A DNA stretch of 55,655 bases, taken from positions 1 to 55,655 of the forward strand of contig CAZXLD010000030.1 in assembly GCA_964641965.1 (NCBI GenBank), given 5' to 3'. The position numbers were made by a program, and so were the translations under genes. The notes under the pieces were generated by a model that was given only the letters and a program-made list of their open reading frames with translations, was not told the origin of the DNA and ran no database searches. Shown here in pieces: positions 18,613-26,992 of the stretch (position 1 is the stretch's first letter; each line of letters starts with the position of its first letter). This stretch comes from JAJDFU01 sp964641965. Its GTDB lineage: Bacteria > Bacteroidota > Bacteroidia > Chitinophagales > Saprospiraceae.

Positions 18613-20286
18613 TTGCCTTCAAATTTTTCAAGTTATCGTTTCAGTGTTGTCATCCCTACTTACCAGCGAAAGGATTTGTTACTTACCACCTTGGAGTCTT
18701 TGGCCAAACAGGACTATGAGCGCCCTTTCGAGGTAATTTGTGTCATTGATGGGTCTACCGATGGGACAAGCCAGACCTTGTATTCCAAAAAGTTCCCCTT
18801 TAAGCTGATGGTACTCGAGCAGGAAAACCAAGGCGCCGGCACCGCCAGAAACAATGGAGCCCAAAAGGCGGATGGCGAAATATTGGTATTTCTAGATGAT
18901 GATATGGAAGCCTGTCCCGAATTCTTGACTGAACTAGATCAAAGCTTTAGTCATCCGGAATTTACGGTGGTCACCGGTGATATTTTGCTCGACCCAAAAT
19001 CGCCTAAAAACCCTTTAACCAGTTTTCTAGACACTTACAGCAAGGAACGTATTGCCCGATTGAAAAATGGACAGGAAATAAACGAAGTTGATATATGGTC
19101 TGGCCAATTAGCCATTCGGAAACATATTTTTTTTAAATATGGGGGATTTGATGGCGAGTTTAATATTGATGGGCAGTACGGGAATGAAGATATGGAACTG
19201 GGACTACGACTCATCAGAGGCGGAGAAAAAATAGCATACAATTCGGAGGTAAAAAGTTATCAATACTACGAGCCCGAGGTTAAACAACATTTGAGAAGGG
19301 GGAGGGATCAAGCCTACACAGACCTGTTGTATGTAAGAAAGTATCCCCTCCAGAGATTCAGGTATTTACTAAGCAGAGATAAATCAAAGCTTCACTTTCT
19401 TATTAAGTTAATAGCGGGGATTCCATTGTTGTCGGGCCTTATTTCCTTTTTACTTTTCATCCTCTTAAAACTCTTTTTCTGGTTAAACGTTTGGACTGGT
19501 CCAATAAAAAGACTCCCCTTCGGTTCGTACTTAATTGAATATGAAAAAGGTATAAAAACTGCACTTAAAGAGTTGAATTATCAGCCTATCAAGGTATTGG
19601 TTTACAATTCTTTTGCATCCTCCTCATCTGCCGACATCCCAATCATTAGTAAGTACCGAGTAAAACCAAAAGATTTTCTTTGGCATACTCGTCTGTTAAA
19701 ATCCTTTGGATTTAATATTATTTCTCCAAAAGATTTTATAGCCAATATTTATTCCGGTTTACCCTTACCCAAGAACCCTGTATTAATCACCTTTGATGTC
19801 GGCTTTAAAGATATGGCAGATATTCTGCAGGAGCTAAAAGCAGATAAGATTACCGGAGTCATTTTTACCAATAATGAATTAATAGGTGAATTTAAAACCT
19901 ATGAAAGACTAAAGAAAGCAAGAGAGGCACCTGTCCTGAATGCTTCCGACCTCCAAGCATTCCAGGCTATTGGGTGGAGTATTGGTGTGCAGGACAGTAC
20001 GCTTCCTTACCCTTATAATGGGTCCGTAAAAGCACTTCAGGAGACGATCGAAAGCGCTGTAGATGAACTAAGTACCCTTGTTTCAGAATCTCCCTCATTT
20101 TATACGTATACACATAAAAACAGTATTATCGTTACTGAGGAAACCCTGATTAAGAAAGGCATAAAAGTAGCCTTCACAAAGAAAGCAGGTAAGGTGAAAT
20201 ATACTTCGAACCTATTTCAGCTGCCCCGAATTCATATTAAATACAATGATAGATTAAAATTATTATTGAAGCTTTTACTGAGATAG
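18613..20286 (+). CDS. GT2-deacetylase-like fusion: GT intact, deacetylase degenerate
   Basis: 557-aa paralogue of the protein at 15605. The N-terminal GT2 domain is complete: VVIPTYQRKDLL, nucleotide-binding VIDGSTDGT, DxD as FLDDDMEA, and NEDMELGLRL. About residues 270-295 are hydrophobic and may tether the enzyme to the membrane. The C-terminal NodB-like domain (~320-550) has lost its catalysts: TFDDG reads TFDVG, and the HSxTH motif is replaced (GVQDSTLPY). It should act as a glycosyltransferase with a pseudo-deacetylase domain. The start is TTG 18613, 4 bp after the methyltransferase stop; no ATG lies before the GT2 core. Confidence 0.85.
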   Translation: MPSNFSSYRFSVVIPTYQRKDLLLTTLESLAKQDYERPFEVICVIDGSTDGTSQTLYSKKFPFKLMVLEQENQGAGTARNNGAQKADGEILVFLDDDMEACPEFLTELDQSFSHPEFTVVTGDILLDPKSPKNPLTSFLDTYSKERIARLKNGQEINEVDIWSGQLAIRKHIFFKYGGFDGEFNIDGQYGNEDMELGLRLIRGGEKIAYNSEVKSYQYYEPEVKQHLRRGRDQAYTDLLYVRKYPLQRFRYLLSRDKSKLHFLIKLIAGIPLLSGLISFLLFILLKLFFWLNVWTGPIKRLPFGSYLIEYEKGIKTALKELNYQPIKVLVYNSFASSSSADIPIISKYRVKPKDFLWHTRLLKSFGFNIISPKDFIANIYSGLPLPKNPVLITFDVGFKDMADILQELKADKITGVIFTNNELIGEFKTYERLKKAREAPVLNASDLQAFQAIGWSIGVQDSTLPYPYNGSVKALQETIESAVDELSTLVSESPSFYTYTHKNSIIVTEETLIKKGIKVAFTKKAGKVKYTSNLFQLPRIHIKYNDRLKLLLKLLLR

Positions 20287-20990
20287 TAAATACTTAACAC
20301 AATAGATTTTATTCCGATGTACATCTAAAGTGACCTACAAATTGGACCAGCCTTATTCTCCACCCGATTTTTTTGTAATAATACTGACGCAAGTTTAAAA
20401 TGACCTATTTAAAAAATGGGAAAACTGCCAAACTTGGTCAGCCCCGACGACAAATGTCGGGATCAAAGACATTATACCATTTAAAGAATTGTTGTCTTTA
20501 GAGCACAGGCCACTTTAAACTAAAAATGGTACCCAGATTACGCATTAGAAACAAGCTGAAAATGGGAGACTTGTAAACAAAAATTTAGTTTAATCCATTT
20601 TCTATTGCATGATTTGGGATTATTAAATACGCAGAACGAGGAAAACCAGTATAATCCTATTGTTATGGAGCCCGCCGCAGCTAGAAAAAATTGTGGAACC
20701 GGTTTGCTAATTGGAGCTTTCTGATTGGATGGCGAGGAAAATAACCCTCTCTCCCAGCGTGAATTGATTTAAAGGCTAACCGACTCATCATTTATTTAGT
20801 CCCTATTCCTTTCTTTTTTAATATCTACGACCGATTTGGAGAGGTCTATTGCCAACAGGATCAAGATCTGACTAATTTTTTACATAAATCCTTTCTACCG
20901 TTCTCTCTCAGAACCAAGTGCATAGACGGGTGATTCTCCATTTGAATAACCGGCCGAAGGCCATTTTCCTTACACTCTAATTTAACACCC
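20287..20990. other. Intergenic, contains repeat copy C and the adhesin leader
   Basis: 704 bp without a recognisable gene. Repeat copy C takes up 20382-20531. The remaining ~460 bp before the adhesin must hold its promoter, but I cannot place a convincing TTTG / TAnnTTTG pair. Confidence 0.5.
20382..20531 (+). repeat. Dispersed structured repeat, copy C
   Basis: Third copy of the element, full length, including the perfect CCCGAC-gacaaat-GTCGGG hairpin. The right half is more diverged than in copies A and B and ends AAAATGGTACC. Confidence 0.75.
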
Positions 20991-23900
20991 ATGATTCGTT
21001 CATCTACTCTTCGCGCAGCTGGCTTGCGCTGGATTCTATTTTCTGCCTTATGCTTTAGCTCGGTGGTCAACACGTTTGCTACCCCATTGGATCCTCCGGC
21101 TCTTGCCTGTGAAGCAGAAGCCGGGGCATTAAGCCCGCTTGAGGCGGACTGCATTATCGACTCCCTGGAATTGAAGGCCACTTCAGCCATTGATCCCGTT
21201 GTCCCAGAAGGTTTTGTGCAAGCTTATGTATTGACAACAGGTTCAGATCTCACCATCATCGGGGTCAATGATGAGCCCCAATTCACCATCACCCAAAAGG
21301 GGGACTATCGCATCCATTCTTTAGTGTTCGACCCTCATACGCTGGATTTGGAAATTGTGGAGTTTGGCCAGACTACTGCTCTACAAGTACTGGCTTTGCT
21401 GGAACAAGGAGGAGGAGATATCTGCGCTTCCTTGGATATACTAGGGGCGGCCTTTCACATTGCCACCTGCCCTTGCGAAGCCGATGCAGGCACCCTCAAA
21501 CCAATATCCGAAGAATGTGTTAATGGGCAACGCTTTCTAGTTGCTGAGGAGGACCAGGCTCCTACAGTTCCCGACGGTTTTCAGGTTTTGTACGTACTCA
21601 CTTCCGGAGATGAGCTCCTTATCCAGGGCGTAAGCGAAACGCCGGAATTTACTGTAGATACCACAGGTCAATTTACCATCCACACCCTCGTTTTTGATCC
21701 AGCTACCCTGGATCTTGGCATTGTTGAATTCGGAGTCACCACCGGTTTTGATGTCAATGGCCTGCTGATTCAAGGTGGCGGCGACATTTGTGCTTCCCTG
21801 CTTGTTGCCGGGGCAGAGTTTCACGTAGATGAATGCCCTTGCGAAGCCGATGCAGGCACCCTCAAACCAGTATCCGAAGAATGTGTTAATGGGCAACGCT
21901 TTCTAGTTGCTGAGGAGGACCAGGCTCCTACAGTTCCCGACGGTTTTCAGGTTTTGTACGTACTCACTTCCGGAGATGAGCTCCTTATCCAGGGCGTAAG
22001 CGAAACGCCGGAATTTACTGTAGATACCACAGGTCAATTTACCATCCACACCCTCGTTTTTGATCCAGCTACCCTGGATCTTGGCATTGTTGAATTCGGA
22101 GTCACCACCGGTTTTGATGTCAATGGCCTGCTGATTCAAGGTGGCGGCGACATTTGTGCTTCCCTGCTTGTTGCCGGGGCAGAGTTTCACGTAGACGAAT
22201 GCCCTTGCGTGGCTGAAGCGGGTACGCTAAACGCTGCCGGCATATGCATTGAGGGCAGCTTGGCGCAAATTTTTGCAAGTCCTGCTGGGAATGCCGTTGT
22301 ACCGCATGATTTTGAATTGATCTATGTGCTGACCTCTGGTGACGAATTGGTTATCGAAGCCGTCAATGAAAAACCGGAATTCATTGTACAGGCAGATAGG
22401 CAATATCGGATTCACACGCTGGTTTATGATCCGGAAACCCTGGACTTGAATACGATTGAATTTGGGGTTACTACTGGTTTTGATGTTAATGGCCTGCTGA
22501 TTCAGGGAGGCGGTGAGATTTGCGGAGCCCTGGATGTAGCCGGAGTACAGTTCAATTTTGGTAGTTGCGATGCCTGCCTGGCAGCTGCGGGTATGCTCGC
22601 ACCCGATTCCGAAAGCTGCCTGCAAGATTCGGCTCTGCTCACAGCTACGCCCTCCGAAGCGCCGAATATTCCCTCCGGTTTTGAACTGATTTACGTGCTG
22701 ACCTCTGGTGACGGGCTCGTCATACAAGACGTCAATATCTCGCCTGAATTCACCGTTACCGATACCGGACTGTTCACCATTCACACCCTGGTCTATGACC
22801 CTAACACCCTTGACTTGGGTGTAGTTGTGCCAGGTGTAACCACGGGATTTGATGTCAACAATCTATTAATCCAGGGCGGCGGAGAGATCTGTGGTGCTTT
22901 ATTAATAGAAGGTGCTGTTTATCAGGTAGAACCCTGCTGCCAAACCGAGGCAGGGACACTTGAAGCGGTCACGGACAATTGTCTGGATGGGGCTGCCGAA
23001 TTGGAGGCCACCGAAGGAATCGCACCGGTTATTCCCGCTGGTTTTGAGTTGATCTACGTACTCACTTCCGGCCCCGAGCTCGTGATTCAGGATGTAAGTA
23101 ATGTGCCGGTATTCACCGTTACTGATACCGGCTTATTCACCATTCATACCTTGGTTTACGACCCTACAACGCTCGACCTAACGATAGTAGAACCAGGTGT
23201 AACTACAGGTTTCGATGTTAACGCGCTACTCTTTCAGGGTGGCGGTAGTATTTGTGGCTCACTACTGGTAGCCGGTGCGCAATTTCACGTGAATCCATGC
23301 CCTTGTATCGCTGAACCTGGAACACTCAAAGCCGATTCAGACAACTGTTTAGACGGAATTGCACGACTCGAAGCGGTCGAGGACATACCTCCTGTGGTAC
23401 CGGATGGATACGATTTGCTGTATGTCCTTACGTCCGGGCCCGAATTGCTCGTACAGGATGTTGACACTTTACCGGCCTTTAGTGTCACAGATACAGGTTT
23501 GTTTACCATCCATACGCTGGTATTCAATCCGCTAACTTTTAACTTGAGAACAGTTGAGCCTGGTAATACAACGGGATTTGATGTCAACGCGCTTCTCCTT
23601 CAGGGAGGCGGTGAAATCTGTGGTTCATTGCTGGTAGCCGGTGCTCAATTCCAGGTGGATGCATGTCCTTGTAGTGCGGATGCAGGAACGCTCAAACCGG
23701 AATCCGATAATTGCCTGGATGGTGAAAGCATTGAACTGATTGCCAGTGAAAACGACCCACCTGTGGTACCCGAAGGGTATGAAAAGCTTTTTGTTTTAAC
23801 CTCTGGAACTGGCCTGGTCATTGAAGCGGTAAGCAGCGATCCGTTATTCGAAGTGGATTCTGCAGGCTTATTCACCATCCATACACTGGTGTATAACCCC

Positions 23901-24296
23901 TTGACGCTGGATCTGTCAATTGTTGAATTCGGACTTACTACCGGCTTTGATGTCAATGCGCTTTTACTTCAAGGGGGAGGAACTATTTGCGGAGCGCTCG
24001 ATATAGCCGGGACTTCCTTTTTTGTAGCCCCATGCAATGATTTACAGTGGGAAAATCCTTTCCCGAATCCGGCGACCAGTGAGCTTACGATCCCGATCCC
24101 TGCAGAATTCCAGGGTACAGATTTGCTCATCCGTATGACGGATAATACGGGAAAAATTGTGCTGGAGCAACTAGTAAATATGGCCAATCGGGTGGAAAGG
24201 CTTGGCGTCGGGGATTTGGCATCTGGTAAGTTTTACCTGACCATTTTCAAGGCCGACGGTGAATTATCCCTGGCCCGTCCCATTATTAAAATGTAA
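20991..24296 (+). CDS. Secreted eight-repeat protein with T9SS C-terminal sorting domain
   Basis: 1101-aa surface or secreted protein. It has a Sec signal peptide (RSSTLRAAGLRWILFSALCF..., likely cleaved after NTFA) and eight tandem ~120-residue repeats. A unit runs C-x-C-x-A-x-AGTL, VPxGFxLxYVLTSG, FTVxxTGxFTIHTLVFDPxTLDL, VEFGVTTGFDVNxLLxQGGGxICxxLxVAGA. Conserved Cys suggest disulfides. The last ~85 residues (ENPFPNPATSELTIPIP... DLASGKFYLTIF) form a type A T9SS sorting domain, so it should be exported by the type IX system and attached to the surface or released. Repeats 2 and 3 are nearly identical in DNA. The function of the repeat is unknown; adhesion is a guess. Confidence 0.85.
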   Translation: MIRSSTLRAAGLRWILFSALCFSSVVNTFATPLDPPALACEAEAGALSPLEADCIIDSLELKATSAIDPVVPEGFVQAYVLTTGSDLTIIGVNDEPQFTITQKGDYRIHSLVFDPHTLDLEIVEFGQTTALQVLALLEQGGGDICASLDILGAAFHIATCPCEADAGTLKPISEECVNGQRFLVAEEDQAPTVPDGFQVLYVLTSGDELLIQGVSETPEFTVDTTGQFTIHTLVFDPATLDLGIVEFGVTTGFDVNGLLIQGGGDICASLLVAGAEFHVDECPCEADAGTLKPVSEECVNGQRFLVAEEDQAPTVPDGFQVLYVLTSGDELLIQGVSETPEFTVDTTGQFTIHTLVFDPATLDLGIVEFGVTTGFDVNGLLIQGGGDICASLLVAGAEFHVDECPCVAEAGTLNAAGICIEGSLAQIFASPAGNAVVPHDFELIYVLTSGDELVIEAVNEKPEFIVQADRQYRIHTLVYDPETLDLNTIEFGVTTGFDVNGLLIQGGGEICGALDVAGVQFNFGSCDACLAAAGMLAPDSESCLQDSALLTATPSEAPNIPSGFELIYVLTSGDGLVIQDVNISPEFTVTDTGLFTIHTLVYDPNTLDLGVVVPGVTTGFDVNNLLIQGGGEICGALLIEGAVYQVEPCCQTEAGTLEAVTDNCLDGAAELEATEGIAPVIPAGFELIYVLTSGPELVIQDVSNVPVFTVTDTGLFTIHTLVYDPTTLDLTIVEPGVTTGFDVNALLFQGGGSICGSLLVAGAQFHVNPCPCIAEPGTLKADSDNCLDGIARLEAVEDIPPVVPDGYDLLYVLTSGPELLVQDVDTLPAFSVTDTGLFTIHTLVFNPLTFNLRTVEPGNTTGFDVNALLLQGGGEICGSLLVAGAQFQVDACPCSADAGTLKPESDNCLDGESIELIASENDPPVVPEGYEKLFVLTSGTGLVIEAVSSDPLFEVDSAGLFTIHTLVYNPLTLDLSIVEFGLTTGFDVNALLLQGGGTICGALDIAGTSFFVAPCNDLQWENPFPNPATSELTIPIPAEFQGTDLLIRMTDNTGKIVLEQLVNMANRVERLGVGDLASGKFYLTIFKADGELSLARPIIKM
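21475..22206 (+). repeat. Recent 366-bp tandem duplication inside the repeat protein
   Basis: 21475-21840 and 21841-22206 are near-identical 366-bp (122-codon) units; I noticed only two differences (A/G at the 'ccaatatccg'/'ccagtatccg' position and T/C near the end). The other six repeats are well diverged. This points to recent duplication or gene conversion and to a site where copy number may vary. Confidence 0.9.
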
Positions 24297-24673
24297 CAGA
24301 GCGGCACCAATACTGCGGGTACAGATTTCATCCTCGTAAACCGTAGACCGATTTGCAAATAGAGGCTAAAAAAAAGCAGTCCTCATGTTGAGTGAGGGCT
24401 GCTTCTTGTTTGTGGCAGCGAGAACCTGGCCTTTAACAGGTATACCTATATTCAGAAAGGCATTCCAGTTGATTATAGTCTTCAATTTGCGAAACAGTAT
24501 CCTGAGAAGCCTCAACTTGCTTATGGACATCAAAATTGTAGTGTGCAGGAATCTACCCTGCCTAGAAGGAACGGGCAAAGCCTGAAGTTGCCTATGAGCT
24601 ACTAGATAGTTTCGAATAGTTGTAACCTATGCGAAGGGAAAGACGCCGAAGCGGTGATTGAGTCCTGAAAAAA
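24297..24673. other. Intergenic after the repeat protein, no gene seen
   Basis: Apart from the terminator-like hairpin at 24374-24404, I see no gene or repeat here. Short open frames on both strands look random. Confidence 0.4.
24374..24404. terminator. Terminator hairpin after the T9SS protein
   Basis: AAGCAGTCCTCA pairs with TGAGGGCTGCTT (12 bp with one weak pair) around a 7-base loop. An A-run precedes it and a T-rich tail follows, so it could work in both directions. Confidence 0.65.
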
Positions 24674-24674
24674 T

Positions 24675-24709
24675 AAAAGCCTTGCAAATCAATGACTTAC
24701 AAGGCTTTT
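24675..24709 (-). terminator. Terminator downstream of tRNA-Gln
   Basis: A 10-bp stem AAAAGCCTTG / CAAGGCTTTT with T-rich sequence following on the minus strand, starting 2 bp beyond the 3' end of tRNA-Gln. Intrinsic terminator for the minus-strand tRNA; it may also act on the plus strand. Confidence 0.8.
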
Positions 24710-24711
24710 TG

Positions 24712-24783
24712 TAGACCTACTAGGACTCGAACCTAGAACGACAGAACCAAAATCTGCTGTGTTACCAATTACACCATAGGTCT
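24712..24783 (-). tRNA. tRNA-Gln (TTG anticodon)
   Basis: 72-nt cloverleaf on the minus strand. Acceptor AGACCTA / TAGGTCT with discriminator A; D-arm with AATTGGTAAC; anticodon stem GCAGA / TCTGT around loop TTTTGGT (anticodon TTG); T-arm CTAGG-TTCGAGT-CCTAG. No CCA is encoded. Confidence 0.92.
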
Positions 24784-25186
24784 GTTTGAGGATATAAAGC
24801 TGGCGAATATTGAGGCCCTAAAGAGGCATTTTTCCCAGCTGCCCAGCTCTTCCTTCCAAGAGCGGCCACAAAAATAATACTTTCTTATGTTTTAGTAAAG
24901 CCGGAAACGGGAAAAAAGTTCCGAAAAGATCAGGTTCCTCTTGTACCAAGTTTTAGCATCAGCACAGGAGCGATATAACTAGTATCCACCATCAGCAGTT
25001 ACCGCCAAGCCATTCATGGCCGCCCAAGGAGAACCGACCCAGCTATTCTAGTAAAGCCTTGCTAAATCCAGGTAAACAGAAAGCACTAAAGCCATGGAAC
25101 ACTGAAACCCTGAAACCCTCCCCTATTCCACTTACCTTTGTCTAGGATCAAGTCGAATTCTATTCCTAAAACCAAATTACCTGTTC
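24784..25186. other. Intergenic upstream of hemerythrin gene
   Basis: About 400 bp with no intact gene. On the minus strand it carries a possible dehydrogenase gene fragment (24979-25049). The rest shows nothing I can name. Confidence 0.4.
24979..25049 (-). pseudogene. Possible C-terminal remnant of a short-chain dehydrogenase
   Basis: One minus-strand frame reads NSWVGSPWAAMNGLAVTADGGY followed at once by a stop. This resembles the usual end of short-chain dehydrogenases (W..G..L.VDGGY). A stop codon directly upstream and no further homology suggest a decayed fragment. The match is short and could be chance. Confidence 0.3.
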
Positions 25187-25642
25187 ATGCCCAAACCCCT
25201 CAAACGCCACCCGGCCCTCTTTCCCCTCTCCCGGCAACACCACCGCATGCTCGTCCTGGCACAGCTCCTCAAAGCCAACGCCCCTGCCTACCGCGGCCTT
25301 CCTACCGATCCTGAAGGCAAACGCTCCTATGCCATCCAATGCTTCCAGGATTTCATCCAGGACCATTTCATCCAGGAAGAACAGCAACTGCTTCCGCACA
25401 TCGAGTTTAAAAACCAGGAACTGTTAGATATCGCCACCACCATGCGCTCCGAGCATGCCGCTTTGATCACTCAGTTTGCCTCCCTCCTAACCAAGGAAGA
25501 AGAAAACCTAGAAAATGAACTGGATCGACTCGGACAAGATCTGGAAAGCCACATCCGAAAGGAAGAACGCTCCTGGTTTATGGAAATTCAACGCGCCCTC
25601 ACTGAAACCGAATTGGAAGCCCTCGATTTTTCTTTTTCTTAA
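25187..25642 (+). CDS. Hemerythrin-like (HHE) domain protein
   Basis: 151-aa all-helical cytosolic protein of the hemerythrin-like HHE cation-binding family. Candidate metal ligands are His in LSRQHHRML (~17-19), His/Glu in DHFIQEEQQLLPHI (~64-77), His in MRSEHAAL and His/Glu in LESHIRKEERS, spaced as in a four-helix di-iron site. Such proteins sense or bind oxygen, NO or iron, or help repair iron centres. Monocistronic and convergent with the methyltransferase at 25703. The start at 25187 (ATG) places the first helix immediately inside. Confidence 0.8.
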   Translation: MPKPLKRHPALFPLSRQHHRMLVLAQLLKANAPAYRGLPTDPEGKRSYAIQCFQDFIQDHFIQEEQQLLPHIEFKNQELLDIATTMRSEHAALITQFASLLTKEEENLENELDRLGQDLESHIRKEERSWFMEIQRALTETELEALDFSFS

Positions 25643-25666
25643 TCATGCATGAGGCTTTTCAGCGTT

Positions 25667-25702
25667 GCTTTTCGGTTCTTTTGGGCGACAAAAGAAAAAA
25701 GC
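25667..25702. terminator. Hairpin between convergent genes
   Basis: GCTTTT and AAAAGC arms enclose a perfect TTCTTTTG-ggcga-CAAAAGAA inner stem, between the stops of the hemerythrin (plus) and methyltransferase (minus) genes. On the minus strand the 5' arm is T-rich but no clear T tail follows. It may be a shared terminator or a REP-like sequence. Confidence 0.45.
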
Positions 25703-26608
25703 TCACTCCTTCGTGGCATAAATCCACGCCGACAAATACTCCATCTGATTCTTCTCCCCTACAAACTGTTTATGCAAATGCGACTTTACAGACGCCAACC
25801 GGTCTTCCTCCAACTGCAAATGAGGCTTGACCTGAATGTCTGTCCAACCGAATTCCTCCAACGCCTGCCGGTATTGATGCGGCCGCACCCGATTAGGGGT
25901 TGAACGAAAACTCAAGATCCGATACAACCATTTCGGATACCGGTAAATATTATTGGGGTCTTTCTGCCGAATCCAACGAGAATGGGTCTGTAAATCTACC
26001 AACCCAATAAATCGAGCGCCAGGAGTAGCCACCTGGCTGGCCATTCGGATAGTCTCTTGGATATTCTCAAAATGCTCAAAAGCGGCATTGCTCAATATCA
26101 AATCTACTTTTCTCGTTCCGAGAGCCTTAACAATATTGAAGTCTGGCTGACAAACGTAATTTAACCGATCTCCTGCTCCTTGTTGCGCTTTTTCCAGTTC
26201 ATCCCAAAGCATCCGGGCGTCCAAATCCTCCACCTTTTGCCAAAGGGTATTCATAAACACCTGGTAAAAATCATCCGGAACATTTTCCACCAAATTAAAT
26301 ACGTCTACCGCATTATATGCTCGAGCGCCTTGTGCAAGCAGGTATAATCCTACACCTAGATCGGAGCCGGGACCTAATTCCAGCACCCGCTTACCCTTCA
26401 ACACCAGGGAAGGTTCTTCCCCCGTGTAAGTATGCAAATTAGAAATATACCGGTCCACTACGCGAATGTCGTAATCCGCACAAGCCTGCATTTGATCATT
26501 TGAAATCGGCTTAGGCGAATAGCCCTTCAATAAAAACCGGGCCTTTGACATTGCTAAAAACAGAATACCAGCTCCGTAAAAGAACCAGTTTCGTAAAGCA
26601 TTTGTCAT
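25703..26608 (-). CDS. SAM-dependent methyltransferase, polysaccharide-associated
   Basis: 301-aa protein with a hydrophobic N-terminus (WFFYGAGILFLAMS), then a class I methyltransferase domain: VLELGPGSDLGVGLYLL (motif I, ~74-90), DLILSNAAFEHFENIQE (motif IV and post-region) and GARFIGLVDLQTHSRW. The target is unknown. It is not tightly linked to the exopolysaccharide genes that start 385 bp upstream on the same strand, but may belong with them. ATG 26608 is chosen. Confidence 0.75.
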   Translation of the reverse strand: MTNALRNWFFYGAGILFLAMSKARFLLKGYSPKPISNDQMQACADYDIRVVDRYISNLHTYTGEEPSLVLKGKRVLELGPGSDLGVGLYLLAQGARAYNAVDVFNLVENVPDDFYQVFMNTLWQKVEDLDARMLWDELEKAQQGAGDRLNYVCQPDFNIVKALGTRKVDLILSNAAFEHFENIQETIRMASQVATPGARFIGLVDLQTHSRWIRQKDPNNIYRYPKWLYRILSFRSTPNRVRPHQYRQALEEFGWTDIQVKPHLQLEEDRLASVKSHLHKQFVGEKNQMEYLSAWIYATKE

Positions 26609-26992
26609 GATTCAATTCAGTTTAATTTTACAAATTATCAATAACCATAGAGGTTTTTAGGGAAATAGAATTCCATTCGATATTTCCCTAAATGAGAAAT
26701 ACCTCAATTAGATTCCAAGGTGGTAATTAGATAGCTACTTATAAATAAAGATCAGGCTACCATTCACGTACTCTTGGCAAAACGAAATCCTTAAATGAAT
26801 TTAAAAACTTCTGTGTTGCCCTACCTGCTTTTGACTAATCCGTAGCATCCTGAATATTTTTTCTGCCTAATGAATCAATCTTTTATAGGGTACCGGTTGG
26901 AGGAGACTGAAGCTTCATAAAAGAACCATTCTCTTTTCAACATATTTATGGGAATACTGGTCCCTTTACTCCCCTTCAATCTTTCCAACTAC
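26609..26992. other. Intergenic, AT-rich, no gene seen
   Basis: 384 bp between the last exopolysaccharide glycosyltransferase and the methyltransferase, both on the minus strand. No gene, hairpin with T tail, or named site was found. Confidence 0.4.

Noticed and set aside
17321..20531. Insertion sequence carrying the methyltransferase cassette
   Set aside because: No transposase or integrase frame lies between or near the repeat copies, so only repeat-mediated recombination is supported.
21475..22206. Near-identical direct repeats as a possible CRISPR or mobile duplication
   Set aside because: The unit is 366 bp, in frame and part of an eight-module protein, with no spacers.
25645..25903. 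Two plus-strand frames after the hemerythrin gene
   Set aside because: They overlap the 3' end of the methyltransferase in antisense and include the terminator-like hairpin; no independent coding evidence.
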